From: CAYJPV01 sp964372095
GTDB taxonomy: Bacteria; Acidobacteriota; Vicinamibacteria; Vicinamibacterales; JAKQTR01
NCBI GenBank assembly: GCA_964372095.1
Contig: CAYJPV010000016.1
Location: forward strand, 50,732-114,731
Direction of reading: 5' to 3'
Length of the DNA stretch: 64,000 bases
In this document: positions 52,866 through 61,243 of the stretch, piece after piece
Layout of the letters: every line of letters starts with the position of its first letter
Position numbering within the stretch: position 1 is the first letter of the stretch
Notes under the pieces: generated by a model
Seen by the model: only the letters and a program-made list of their open reading frames with translations
Told to the model about the DNA's origin: nothing
Databases searched by the model: none
Position numbers and translations under genes: made by a program

Positions 52866-54277
52866 GGTGGTTTCGTGGACTCCGGCTTCGACCCAGTGGC
52901 CGTCTCGGGGCCCGGGATGGTGTCCCAGCCGGTACCGTTCCAGCGGAGCACCGGGAACAGGTCCGTGTCCTGGAACCGGGTGGCAGCCGTCGTAAGGTGC
53001 TCGGCTTCGTACTTGCGATGCACGGCGTCGGCCGAACTGCCCAGTTCGACCGCCGTCACGCGCAACTCGGCGTCGAGCGTGTAGTAGGCGACCACCCGCC
53101 GGTGGACGTCGGCCATACTTCCGGCGACTTCGACCTGAACGACCAGCCGGTCGTGGCCGACGAGGTCCACGGCTGGGATCATCGAGTTCACGTTGATGGC
53201 CGCCTGCAACCGCGACCGCGGGAAGACGAGGAACACGTCTGGGACGCCCGGCGGGCACCCTTCACAGCGGTACTTTGGAGCGGCCGATGGTGCCGAGCCG
53301 TTCGGGTCTCCGAAGAAGACCGCGAGGCTGGCCCCCAACAGGTCGTTGTTGGCAGCGCCGATCAGTGTCATCGGCCGACCGGCCAGCACCAGGCTCCGTA
53401 CCGCACCGATGTAACCATTGCTCCAGTACTCGCTCTGGACGTTGCCGCCTGCGTCGAGGCGCTGGAGAACCGCCGGGAACCACATGGGGTGTTGCCCCCA
53501 GGCCCACAGGGTGCCGGCGAACGGTGGGCGTGTCTCGATCATGACGTGCGTGGGGTACACCGGCGGGCACGCGTAGTCTCCGAACCGGACGAGCCGATCG
53601 AACGTGTGCGCGAAGCGTTGTTCGCCCTTGTGATTCCACGCATACACGCGGGCATCGGCGGGGTCTTGGCGGGCGATGACCACGTCGTTGCGGCCGTCTC
53701 GATCGATGTCTCCGATGGCCACGGCGTGCCCGACGTCCACGTTCGGGGGGAATTCCTGCAGCGGCACGTCAAAGGGTACGTCCCACAACCGTGCACGCTT
53801 CGCGTCGTACCCGGTCATCGTCTTGCCGGAGAACTCGACGGAAGCCGGTTCTGGCGCCGGACCAAACCCGAGCCACGCTGCCACCATCACGAGCACCAGC
53901 ACCAGACTCATCCCGAGGCCGGCACGCCTCCACGACGTGCCCCTCGGCCGGCTGGGCGCGGCATGGGTGACGACGGGTGTGGCTGTGGGGGTGGAGGCTG
54001 CGTGATGACTTCCGTTGTTGCCGTCCGGCGTGTCGCCGTCGCCGGCCATCGGCGCCAGGCTTGATCGGGACTGGCGGACGATCCAGGCGTCGAGTTCAGC
54101 ACGCCTGGCGTAGACGGCCTCGCCGGCACCCGTGCTGAGACGATGAACGGGCATGCCGAGGTCCCGCTCCCAGCGCTGAGCCGTGCGGATGCCGCGGCCG
54201 ATGTGGGCGGAGATCTCCTTCCATCCGTCGAGGCGGTCATGGGAAGCGGGCGAGGCCGGGGAGTCGAGTGGGGTCAA
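52856..54277 (-). CDS. HTH membrane protein with extracytoplasmic FG-GAP-like domain
   Basis: About 473 residues from a TTG at 54277; the start is uncertain because no ribosome site is seen and a TATTCT element just upstream would suit a leaderless message. The N-terminal 70 residues (GWKEISAHIGRGIRTAQRWERDLGMPVHRL) are an excisionase/MerR-like HTH. One helix (GLGMSLVLVLVMVAAWLGF) follows near residue 140, then an exported domain with the calcium-loop repeat AIGDIDRDGRNDVVI and WAWGQHPMWFPA. It looks like a one-component transmembrane regulator. The last residues and stop are encoded within a palindromic repeat. Confidence 0.75.
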   Translation of the reverse strand: MTPLDSPASPASHDRLDGWKEISAHIGRGIRTAQRWERDLGMPVHRLSTGAGEAVYARRAELDAWIVRQSRSSLAPMAGDGDTPDGNNGSHHAASTPTATPVVTHAAPSRPRGTSWRRAGLGMSLVLVLVMVAAWLGFGPAPEPASVEFSGKTMTGYDAKRARLWDVPFDVPLQEFPPNVDVGHAVAIGDIDRDGRNDVVIARQDPADARVYAWNHKGEQRFAHTFDRLVRFGDYACPPVYPTHVMIETRPPFAGTLWAWGQHPMWFPAVLQRLDAGGNVQSEYWSNGYIGAVRSLVLAGRPMTLIGAANNDLLGASLAVFFGDPNGSAPSAAPKYRCEGCPPGVPDVFLVFPRSRLQAAINVNSMIPAVDLVGHDRLVVQVEVAGSMADVHRRVVAYYTLDAELRVTAVELGSSADAVHRKYEAEHLTTAATRFQDTDLFPVLRWNGTGWDTIPGPETATGSKPESTKPPSG

Positions 54278-54326
54278 TTCGGGCGAAGAATACCACAGGC
54301 CTACACCGGCGTTTACGTGTGCGAAT

Positions 54327-54346
54327 GACGCGCCGGAATGGAGCCC
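54327..54346. repeat. Dispersed 20-bp repeat, copy 2
   Basis: Inverse copy of 46951-46971, in the 121-bp gap upstream of the HTH-FG-GAP gene. Confidence 0.45.
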
Positions 54347-54398
54347 GCGTGAGGCCGTGAGAACGCCCAACTGACGTGAGCCCCGGAGAGCCCCGGGG

Positions 54399-55001
54399 TT
54401 AGTCCTCGGTGCGCCCCGGGACGGTCCGCCGCCAGCGCTGTACCTCGGATTCGAACAGCGGCAGCAGGTCGCGCTGGCCGAGTGCGTCTTCCAGCCTCTG
54501 GAGTACCCCTCGGACGCGCGCCAGATCCAGACGTGACCCGCGTTCGGAGAGCACGCCCCGGATGTCCTCAGTGTCTTTGGCGCGGCCCGCGAGCACCTTG
54601 GTGACGATGAGATCCTCGGGGCTGATGACGGGTACGCTGACGCCGCCGATATCGACGGCGACGGCTCTGGCCAGGAACTCATCCTCGAGCCCGGGCCCAG
54701 CCAGCACAATGTCGACAGCGAATCCGGTGGGTTCGTGAACCATCGGGAGCACGCGGGTCTGCGTGACGAAGGCGGGCGTGGCACTGACGCGGAGTGAGAA
54801 ACCCTCCTGTCGGAGAGCGGCGACCAGGCCGGTCGTTTCGACCGAGGTGAGACGCGCCGTCACATCAACGTCAGTGGTCATGCGTGGTCGGCCCCAGAGC
54901 AGCGCGGCCTGCGCGCCAAACACGTACCAATCCACCGACAGGCGGGCGAACCCGCGGGCGAGGTCGGCCAGGAGCCTAGACGGGCCGGCTGGAGACGGCA
55001 C
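54399..55001 (-). CDS. Nucleotidyltransferase-fold protein (AbiEii/MNT-like)
   Basis: The 200-residue protein has GAQAALLWGRPRMTTDVDVT, the G(G/A)xA..lhG.pR.T.DiD signature of minimal nucleotidyltransferases, and SPEDLIVTKVLAGRAKDTEDI, the C-terminal part typical of this fold. GTG at 55001 has GGAGG upstream and overlaps the upstream gene by 26 bases. Such proteins act as toxins, antitoxins or tRNA-directed enzymes; which applies here is open. Confidence 0.8.
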   Translation of the reverse strand: MPSPAGPSRLLADLARGFARLSVDWYVFGAQAALLWGRPRMTTDVDVTARLTSVETTGLVAALRQEGFSLRVSATPAFVTQTRVLPMVHEPTGFAVDIVLAGPGLEDEFLARAVAVDIGGVSVPVISPEDLIVTKVLAGRAKDTEDIRGVLSERGSRLDLARVRGVLQRLEDALGQRDLLPLFESEVQRWRRTVPGRTED

Positions 55002-55227
55002 GGAGGGCCTCCGTCACATGCAGATGCACGGCGAGGTCGGCCTCGCGATCGGCAGGCGTTGGCCAGTCTGGACGAAGCGCACTGGCATGGCGGCGGAGCT
55101 CGTCGCCCACCGCGAGGACTTCAGCTGCCGTCAAGGCCCGCTTGCGAGTGATCCAGAAGTCGTCCTTGGCCTCCGCGACGAGGGACCGGTCGCGACGGGC
55201 GTACGCGAGGATGTCGTCTCGGTCCAC
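54976..55227 (-). CDS. Small partner protein of the nucleotidyltransferase
   Basis: About 83 residues from the GTG at 55227 (VDRDDILAYARRDRSLVAEA); a GTG at 55260 is also possible. TATGAT just upstream of 55227 would suit a leaderless start. The protein is highly charged, with a helical C-terminus (READLAVHLHVTEALRAVSS). Its 3' end overlaps the nucleotidyltransferase start, so the pair is translationally coupled. This arrangement recalls toxin-antitoxin pairs, but neither component is proven. Confidence 0.65.
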   Translation of the reverse strand: MDRDDILAYARRDRSLVAEAKDDFWITRKRALTAAEVLAVGDELRRHASALRPDWPTPADREADLAVHLHVTEALRAVSSRPV

Positions 55228-55296
55228 GGGGCGATCATAACATTCCCGCCGGGTGGGCACCGGGGCTGACCGCCTCCAGGCTCAGGACCCCCTGCC

Positions 55297-55468
55297 TTAC
55301 GCCGTCGCCCCCCCGCCCACCCGCACGGCCATCATCGTCGCGTCGTCGAACGGCTCGATGGCGCCGCGGAACTCCCGGATGACCGTCTCCACCGACGCCA
55401 GCACCTCCGCCGCCCCCGCCGCGGCCGGCGCGGCCGCCAGCGCCTGCTGCAGGCGATCGTGGCCGAAC
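55297..55468 (-). pseudogene. Duplicated 3' end of the SpoIIE-type phosphatase gene
   Basis: These 172 bases encode GHDRLQQALAAAPAAAGAAE and continue to the stop, matching the end of the gene at 56483 almost exactly: over the core 55310-55468 I see one difference. No start or earlier domain is present, so it is a fragment. It lies at the far side of the RAYT element, at a constant offset of 1186 bases from the intact copy. Confidence 0.85.
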
Positions 55469-55489
55469 CGATCGGGGTCGCAGCCGATC

Positions 55490-56482
55490 GGGGTCGGGAC
55501 GCTTTTGGTGCGGCTGGCTTCCTGGATCACATTTCTGTCATTCAGTCCGCGCGAACCATACTGGCTCGTTGGGCGGGAGGTCGATGCGGGTTCGGCCGCG
55601 TCCCCGCAGCCCCTGACGCCATTTCAACCGCCGCGTCATCCGCGCTTGCCAGGAGGGCGCTCCGAAATGCCGGCCGTATCGGACCGAATCCCGAACTCGG
55701 TCGAGCGTGGCAGGGGGTTGTGGTTGGTTCAGGACCCTCGTCCAGTCAGGCGGTCGTGGCACTGGTGACGGCGTCAGGGGGGGCCACTCGGCCCCCTGGC
55801 GTGTTGACGCACTGGACCATGGCCAGTCTTCCGCCTGCCCAACCAGCTTTGCGCGAAGCGGGTTGCGCTCGACGTACCGCATCAGTTGCAGCAGGTGCCG
55901 GTCGTGTTGCACGACGATCGCCTTGTAGCGTCCCTGGTACACTGCTCCGCGCCCGGAGGTGCCCCGGTGCAGGCGCCATTCCTGGGCGTGCGTCGCTGTC
56001 AGCCGCTGCATGAACGACGCGAGGACTCCGTCGGTACTTGGCCAGAGCACGAGGTGCCAGTGATTCGGCATGACAGCGAACGCCAGGAGCCGGACAGGTT
56101 CCTGCGTCAGACTGCCGCCAAGGACACGCATGAAGTGTCGGTACTCGTCGGGCGACTCAAACAGGGTGAGCCCCTGGACCGCGCGGTTGAGCACGTGAAA
56201 CACCAGTTGGCTTGTCTTCAGGCGAGGACGTCTGGGCATAGCCGACTCCCGAACTGGGGGATACTCAGCAGGGGAATGCAGCTATGGTGCCGAGCGGCGA
56301 CCAGGGGCGGTTTCTGCCTTTCGTGAAGTACTCCGCCACCAGAGGGGGGGGGTGGCAGATTCTGAGTTGTGGAGCGATGCCGGGAGTATGAGGAAACTGC
56401 CATACCACTTGGGGCGTTCCAGCGCTTGCACTTACAGAATCGTTACTGGAAGGCCCAGCCGCACTAAAAGCGTCCCGACCCC
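55490..56482. mobile_element. RAYT-bearing element with 28-bp inverted ends
   Basis: The left end begins GGGGTCGGGACGCTTTTGGT at 55490 and the right end (56455-56482) is its reverse complement with one mismatch in 28. The element carries only the REP-associated transposase gene. Its right end abuts the stop codon of the SpoIIE-type gene, and a copy of that gene's last 172 bases lies 21 bases beyond the left end. The 216-bp part between the RAYT start (56239) and the right arm holds a further inverted pair (GGTGGCAG/CTGCCATACC) and nothing else I can name. Confidence 0.75.
55538..56239 (-). CDS. REP-associated tyrosine transposase (RAYT, Y1/HUH type)
   Basis: The 233-residue protein belongs to the TnpA_REP group: RLLAFAVMPNHWHLVLWP carries the HUH histidines (60 and 62) and LLQLMRYVERNPLRA carries the catalytic tyrosine at 122. 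The N-terminal FHVLNRAVQG and the DWPWSSAS segment are also typical. RAYTs nick single-stranded REP hairpins and are thought to spread them. The ATG at 56239 is the natural start. The flanking GGGGTC inverted repeats are the expected substrate. Confidence 0.92.
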   Translation of the reverse strand: MPRRPRLKTSQLVFHVLNRAVQGLTLFESPDEYRHFMRVLGGSLTQEPVRLLAFAVMPNHWHLVLWPSTDGVLASFMQRLTATHAQEWRLHRGTSGRGAVYQGRYKAIVVQHDRHLLQLMRYVERNPLRAKLVGQAEDWPWSSASTRQGAEWPPLTPSPVPRPPDWTRVLNQPQPPATLDRVRDSVRYGRHFGAPSWQARMTRRLKWRQGLRGRGRTRIDLPPNEPVWFARTE

Positions 56483-58669
56483 TTACGCTGGCGGACCCCC
56501 GCCCACCCGCACGGCCATCATCGTTGCGTCGTCGAACGGCTCGATGGCGCCGCGGAACTCCCGGATGACCGTCTCCACCGACGCCAGCACCTCCGCCGCC
56601 CCCGCCGCGGCCGGCGCGGCCGCCAGCGCCTGCTGCAGGCGATCGTGGCCGAACATGTCGCCCGACGCGTCCTCCGCTTCGGTCGCACCGTCGGTGTAGA
56701 GGAAGAGCAGGTCGCCTGGGTGCACGCGCGTGGTGCGTTGCTCGTAGCCATGGCCTGCCAGCATGCCGACCGGCAAGCCCGTGGCCCCCATCGCCTCCAT
56801 GGCGTCGCCCTTCGCGTGCAGCAGGTACTGCGGGTTGTGGCCGGCGTTCACGTAGCGCAGCAGCCCGCGCACGGGATCGAGGATGGCGATGAACAACGTC
56901 AGGTACACCTCGCTCGGCGTGTTCTCGGCCACGTCGCGATCGAGGGCATCGACGAGCGCCGGCAAGTCGAGTTCGAGCGGAAGCCGTGCGCGCAGCGTGG
57001 CCTGGACGTTCGCCATGAGCAGCGCCGCGCCAACTCCCTTGCCGGACACGTCGCCCACCAGCAACGCAATCGATCCGCCTGGCAGGCCGAAGTAGTTGAA
57101 AAAGTCGCCGCCGACCTCGCGCGCGGGAATGGACACGCCAGTGACCTCGGCGAGTCCCATCCGCAGCGGTTCGCGCGGCAGCATGTCCACCTGAATCTGG
57201 CGGCACAACTCCAGTTCCCGGCGCAGGCGCTCCCGTTCCACGACGACCTTCTCGTGGGCTTCGAGTTCGCCGGCCATCTGATTGAACGCGTGCGTGAGTT
57301 CGCCCACCTCGTCGCGGGACGTGACCGGCACGCGCGTGCCGCGTTCGCCGCGCGCCAGCCGCTGCACGCCATCCGTCAGCGTCGTGATATGGCGGGTGAG
57401 GCTGCCCGCCAGGGGCAGGATCACGGCGAAGGACGCGACAATCAGCAGGAGGCCAATCCCGAGGTTGCTCAGCGCCGAGCGCCGCATGTCGCGCAACGAC
57501 GCGGCGAGCGGGCGCGCAATTCCGAAGACGATCCCCGACTCGTCGTGGCGCGTGACGACCACCCAGTCGCGCACCGTCCTGGATGTCTGGCCGGGCAGCG
57601 ACGCCAGTTGCCGGCGGTCCAGGCCGAATCCTTCAACCAGTTTCGCGTCTTCCGCGCCCATCGCGTGGATCTCGTCGTCGATGTCCAGGACGAAGGGCAC
57701 TTCGCCGCGTTCGCGCCTGGCGAGGCTGAGTACGGTCTCGATCATCCGGTGCCGGTTGACCTGAGCGTTGACCTCGCCCACGACGGCGCCGTCCATCTGG
57801 ACCGAGAACTTGACGGCCTCGCCGGCGGCCAGTGCCTTAAGCCGCTGCTGCTGCTCGGCGCGACGTTTCATGCGCGCGGCCTCCCGGGCCGGATCGGGGC
57901 CCGCCATCGGGCTTCCGTTTCCGGTGGCCGCACCTCGCCGCAGGCGATCGGCTTCCATCTGCTGCTGCACGGCGCGGCGCCAGGCTTCGATGTTCTCGCG
58001 GCTGGGAGTGGCAAACGGCACGACGTCCATCCGGGTCCGAGAGCCGGCGCCCGGCACCGTGCCGGGCGCAGCCCCTGGCGGGCGCGGCTTGGACGGCCTG
58101 ACGTCCACGACGACCCGGGACGCACCAGCGGGGTCCCCAGGAGGGAACCAGCTCTCCGTGGGCGGTCTCCGCGAAGGACGGGGCAACGCGGGTGCCCCGC
58201 GCCCCGGCCCCTGAAGGCCGGTCCGGGGCTGGGCGTCGGGCTCCGGTGCCGCCGGAGGTGGCGGCGCAGAGGGCTTGAACTCCAGCCACTCGACCATGGG
58301 CGCCGCCTCGGCGAGCGCCTCGTTGACCTGGGTCTGCAATTGGGCGAGCAACCGGGTGTTCTCGCGCGCGTCCGGTTCGCCTTCGGCCGGTTTCACCGGT
58401 GCGGCCGCGGTCCGGGGCGGGACCGCGCGAGACGCGTCGGCGGCGGAACGTGCCGAACGGGTCTGCCAGATGCGCTGGACGCGGTCGCCGAGATCCGCCA
58501 GCACGAACGTCATCCGTTCGCCCATCTCCATCGCCATCTGATCCGCCTGTTCGGCCGCCGCCCTCCGGAGCGCGGCGGCGGACGAATAGTACGAGTAGGC
58601 CGTGACCACGGCCAGCGGCAGCACGGAGATCAGGAAAAACGCGAGGGACAGCCGGTGTCTGATGCGCAT
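56483..58669 (-). CDS. Membrane-bound SpoIIE/PP2C-type phosphatase with HAMP domain
   Basis: The ATG at 58669 (MRIRHRLSLAFFLISVLPLAVV) gives 728 residues: TM1 at 6-28, a very Pro/Arg-rich extracytoplasmic region of about 320 residues, TM2 near 395, HAMP (LTRHITTLTDGVQRLARGE), a short coiled coil, and a C-terminal PP2C domain (EVGGDFFNYFGLPGGSIALLVGDVSGKG, FLYTDGATEAED, DDATMMAVRV). These phosphatases usually act on anti-anti-sigma factors. The Pro-rich outer region is unusual. Its last 172 bases are duplicated across the RAYT element. Confidence 0.88.
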   Translation of the reverse strand: MRIRHRLSLAFFLISVLPLAVVTAYSYYSSAAALRRAAAEQADQMAMEMGERMTFVLADLGDRVQRIWQTRSARSAADASRAVPPRTAAAPVKPAEGEPDARENTRLLAQLQTQVNEALAEAAPMVEWLEFKPSAPPPPAAPEPDAQPRTGLQGPGRGAPALPRPSRRPPTESWFPPGDPAGASRVVVDVRPSKPRPPGAAPGTVPGAGSRTRMDVVPFATPSRENIEAWRRAVQQQMEADRLRRGAATGNGSPMAGPDPAREAARMKRRAEQQQRLKALAAGEAVKFSVQMDGAVVGEVNAQVNRHRMIETVLSLARRERGEVPFVLDIDDEIHAMGAEDAKLVEGFGLDRRQLASLPGQTSRTVRDWVVVTRHDESGIVFGIARPLAASLRDMRRSALSNLGIGLLLIVASFAVILPLAGSLTRHITTLTDGVQRLARGERGTRVPVTSRDEVGELTHAFNQMAGELEAHEKVVVERERLRRELELCRQIQVDMLPREPLRMGLAEVTGVSIPAREVGGDFFNYFGLPGGSIALLVGDVSGKGVGAALLMANVQATLRARLPLELDLPALVDALDRDVAENTPSEVYLTLFIAILDPVRGLLRYVNAGHNPQYLLHAKGDAMEAMGATGLPVGMLAGHGYEQRTTRVHPGDLLFLYTDGATEAEDASGDMFGHDRLQQALAAAPAAAGAAEVLASVETVIREFRGAIEPFDDATMMAVRVGGGPPA

Positions 58670-58837
58670 AGGGGTACCTAAGCTTACGCTGCGCCTGCTG
58701 GGTTTGTTTCCTTCTTTGACGATCAGATCCGGACGCCGGTTTGACTTCCCGTCGGGCACCCGTGGTACGATACTGGACTGCCAGCCCCCCCGGTCGGTCG
58801 GAGCCGCCGATCAGCCCCCCCCACCTGGAGTCTTTCC

Positions 58838-60388
58838 ATGAGCATTGAACACAAGATCCTTGAACTCGCACACCTGCGCGACCGGGCATACCTGGCCGGC
58901 GGCGAGAAGCGTATTCAGAAACAGCACGATCAGGGCAAGTACACGGCGCGTGAACGGATCGAGAAGCTGCTCGACGAAGGCAGCTTCGAAGAGTTCGATA
59001 CGTTCGTTACGCACCGGTGCACCGACTTCGGGATGGAGAAGGACCAGCCGCTGACCGACGGCGTCATCACCGGCCACGGCACGATCAACGGCCGGCTGGT
59101 ATTCGTCTTCAGCCAGGACTTCACGATTTTCGGCGGGAGCCTGTCCAAGGCGTTCGCGGAGAAGATCTGCAAGATCATGGACCTCGCCGTCAAGGTGGGC
59201 GCTCCGGTGATCGGGCTGAACGATTCGGGCGGCGCGCGTATCCAGGAAGGTGTGGACGCCCTGGCCGGTTACACCGACATCTTCCTGCGCAACGTGCTGG
59301 CCTCGGGCGTGGTGCCGCAGATCAGCCTCATCCTCGGGCCGTGCGCGGGGGGCGCCGTCTACAGTCCGGCGATCACCGACTTCGTGGCGATGACGCGCGG
59401 CACCAGCTACATGTTCCTCACCGGGCCGAAGGTCGTGAAGCAGGTCACCCGCGAAGACGTGACGACCGAGCAGCTCGGCGGCGCCGACGTCCACGCCTCG
59501 AAGAGCGGCGTGACGCACTTCGTGGCGGATTCCGAAGACGAGGCGCTGGCGCTGGTGCGCCGGATGCTGGGGTTCTTCCCGCAGAACTATCAGCAGAAGA
59601 CTCCGCTCGTGCCGTGCGAGGACCCGATCGACCGGGCGACTCCCGAACTCAACAGCGTGTTGCCGGACAATCCGAACCAGCCGTACGACGTGAAGGATGT
59701 CATCCACTCGATCGTGGACGACGGCGACTTCCTGGAAGTACACGCCGCGTACGCGGCGAACCTGGTGGTGGGATTCGCGCGTTTCAACGGTCGTGCGGTC
59801 GGCATCGTGGCCAATCAGCCGAAGGTGCTGGCCGGCGTGCTCGACAACGCGTCGTCGATCAAGGGCTCGCGGTTCGTGCGGTTCTGCGATGCCTTCAACA
59901 TCCCGCTCGTGACCCTGGAGGACGTACCCGGGTTCATGCCCGGGACCACGCAGGAATACGGCGGCATCATTCGCAACGGCGCCAAGCTGCTGTTCGCCTT
60001 TGCCGAAGCGACGGTCCCCAAGGTGACGGTCATCCTGCGCAAGGCGTACGGCGGCGCGTACTGCGTCATGAGTTCCAAGCACCTGCGCGGCGACATCAAC
60101 TACGCCTGGCCGACGGCGGAAATCGCCGTGATGGGGCCCGACGGCGCCGTGGAGATCATCTACAAGAAAGAACTCGACGCGGCCGAAGACGTCAAGGCGA
60201 AGGCCGCGGAACTCAAGGAGCGGTACTCGACCCTGTTTGCGACGCCGTATGCGGCCGCCAAGAGAGGGTACATCGACGACGTCATCAAGCCGACGACGAC
60301 CCGTTTCCGGATTATCCGGGCGCTCGAGATGCTGGCCGACAAACAGGACAGCAACCCGGCCAAGCGCCATACCAATATTCCGCTCTGA
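58838..60388 (+). CDS. mmdA: Methylmalonyl-CoA decarboxylase / acyl-CoA carboxyltransferase, alpha subunit
   Basis: The 516-residue carboxyltransferase has GKYTARERIEKLLDEGSFEE, APVIGLNDSGGARIQEGVDALAGY and FVRFCDAFNIPLVTLEDVPGF, the propionyl/methylmalonyl-CoA carboxyltransferase core with its two acyl-CoA-binding halves. By itself it could be PccB, but it heads an operon with gamma, biotin-carrier and beta subunits of a sodium-pump decarboxylase, so it most likely moves the carboxyl of (S)-methylmalonyl-CoA to biotin. GGAG stands eight bases before the ATG. It is divergent from the phosphatase gene (168-bp gap). Confidence 0.9.
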   Translation: MSIEHKILELAHLRDRAYLAGGEKRIQKQHDQGKYTARERIEKLLDEGSFEEFDTFVTHRCTDFGMEKDQPLTDGVITGHGTINGRLVFVFSQDFTIFGGSLSKAFAEKICKIMDLAVKVGAPVIGLNDSGGARIQEGVDALAGYTDIFLRNVLASGVVPQISLILGPCAGGAVYSPAITDFVAMTRGTSYMFLTGPKVVKQVTREDVTTEQLGGADVHASKSGVTHFVADSEDEALALVRRMLGFFPQNYQQKTPLVPCEDPIDRATPELNSVLPDNPNQPYDVKDVIHSIVDDGDFLEVHAAYAANLVVGFARFNGRAVGIVANQPKVLAGVLDNASSIKGSRFVRFCDAFNIPLVTLEDVPGFMPGTTQEYGGIIRNGAKLLFAFAEATVPKVTVILRKAYGGAYCVMSSKHLRGDINYAWPTAEIAVMGPDGAVEIIYKKELDAAEDVKAKAAELKERYSTLFATPYAAAKRGYIDDVIKPTTTRFRIIRALEMLADKQDSNPAKRHTNIPL

Positions 60389-60396
60389 GGTGACCC

Positions 60397-60714
60397 ATGT
60401 CGCAGCTTGAAGCCTGGACCGTCACCGGACTGGGAATGGTGGTCGTCTTCATCGGCCTGGTCCTGTGTATCGCGTTCATTCAGTTGTTCAACCGGATCGC
60501 CCGAAGGATCACATGGGGCGCAGAAGGCCACGGCTCGCACGGGGCCCCGGTGCCCGCCCCGGCGGCCGAACCCAGCCCCGATCTGCCGCCGTCCGAACCT
60601 GTGCCTGCCGACGTGCTGGCCGTCATCGCCGCCGTGCTCGAGGTCGAGAGCAAGCTCTACCTGAGCAAGCCAGGCTCGCGCCTGACTATCCGGCGGCAGG
60701 CTCCGCAATACTGA
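60397..60714 (+). CDS. OadG-family gamma subunit of sodium-pump decarboxylase
   Basis: The 105-residue protein has one N-terminal membrane helix (TGLGMVVVFIGLVLCIAFIQLF), a Pro/Ala-rich linker and a charged tail, as in OadG/MmdD subunits that tie the carboxyltransferase and biotin carrier to the membrane pump. It begins 8 bases after the alpha-subunit stop. The C-terminal AVIAAVLEVESKLYLSKPGSR segment matches actinobacterial/acidobacterial OadG-type subunits. Confidence 0.85.
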   Translation: MSQLEAWTVTGLGMVVVFIGLVLCIAFIQLFNRIARRITWGAEGHGSHGAPVPAPAAEPSPDLPPSEPVPADVLAVIAAVLEVESKLYLSKPGSRLTIRRQAPQY

Positions 60715-60736
60715 GCCCGGGAAGAGAGAGGAAGCT

Positions 60737-61234
60737 ATGAGTCAGCATGTCTTGCGCATTGGCGGCCGGGAGTACCAGGCCGAGGTCAAGGAACTCACGC
60801 CCGTTCGCGCGACGGTGGTGGTGGACGGCAAAGAGTACGAAATCGACCTGGTGCAGCTGGGCCGGCGGAAGCTGAGTGCCGAAGCCGTGCGCGCCGCGAG
60901 CCCGGCGCCCTCGGCTCCGGCGCCGGCGTCTGCGAGGCCCGCGGCGCCCGTGTCCGGGCCAGCCCCCGCCGGCCACAAACACGCCCAGCCGACCAAGGGC
61001 GAAGGCGGCATCGTCGCGCCTATGCCGGGCTTGATCCTGGCCATCAAGACCAAGGAAGGTGACACCGTCGCCGCCGGCCAGGCCCTGATGGTCATGGAAG
61101 CGATGAAGATGGAGAACGCGATCACCACGCCGTACGCGGGCACCGTGTCCAAGATCTACGTGCGGGAAGGCGACTCCATCGGGGAAGGGGACCTGCTCGT
61201 CGAAGTGGCGCGTCCCAAGATGACGACGTTGTAG
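60737..61234 (+). CDS. mmdC: Biotin carboxyl carrier subunit
   Basis: The 165-residue protein has an N-terminal small domain (MSQHVLRIGGREYQAEVKEL), a Pro/Ala hinge, and a biotinyl domain GIVAPMPGLILAIKTKEGD with the biotin-accepting lysine in MEAMKMEN (about residue 132). It shuttles the carboxyl group from MmdA to the membrane beta subunit. It is 22 bases downstream of the gamma subunit with a GAGAGAGG site. Confidence 0.95.
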   Translation: MSQHVLRIGGREYQAEVKELTPVRATVVVDGKEYEIDLVQLGRRKLSAEAVRAASPAPSAPAPASARPAAPVSGPAPAGHKHAQPTKGEGGIVAPMPGLILAIKTKEGDTVAAGQALMVMEAMKMENAITTPYAGTVSKIYVREGDSIGEGDLLVEVARPKMTTL

Positions 61235-61243
61235 GAGGCGACC

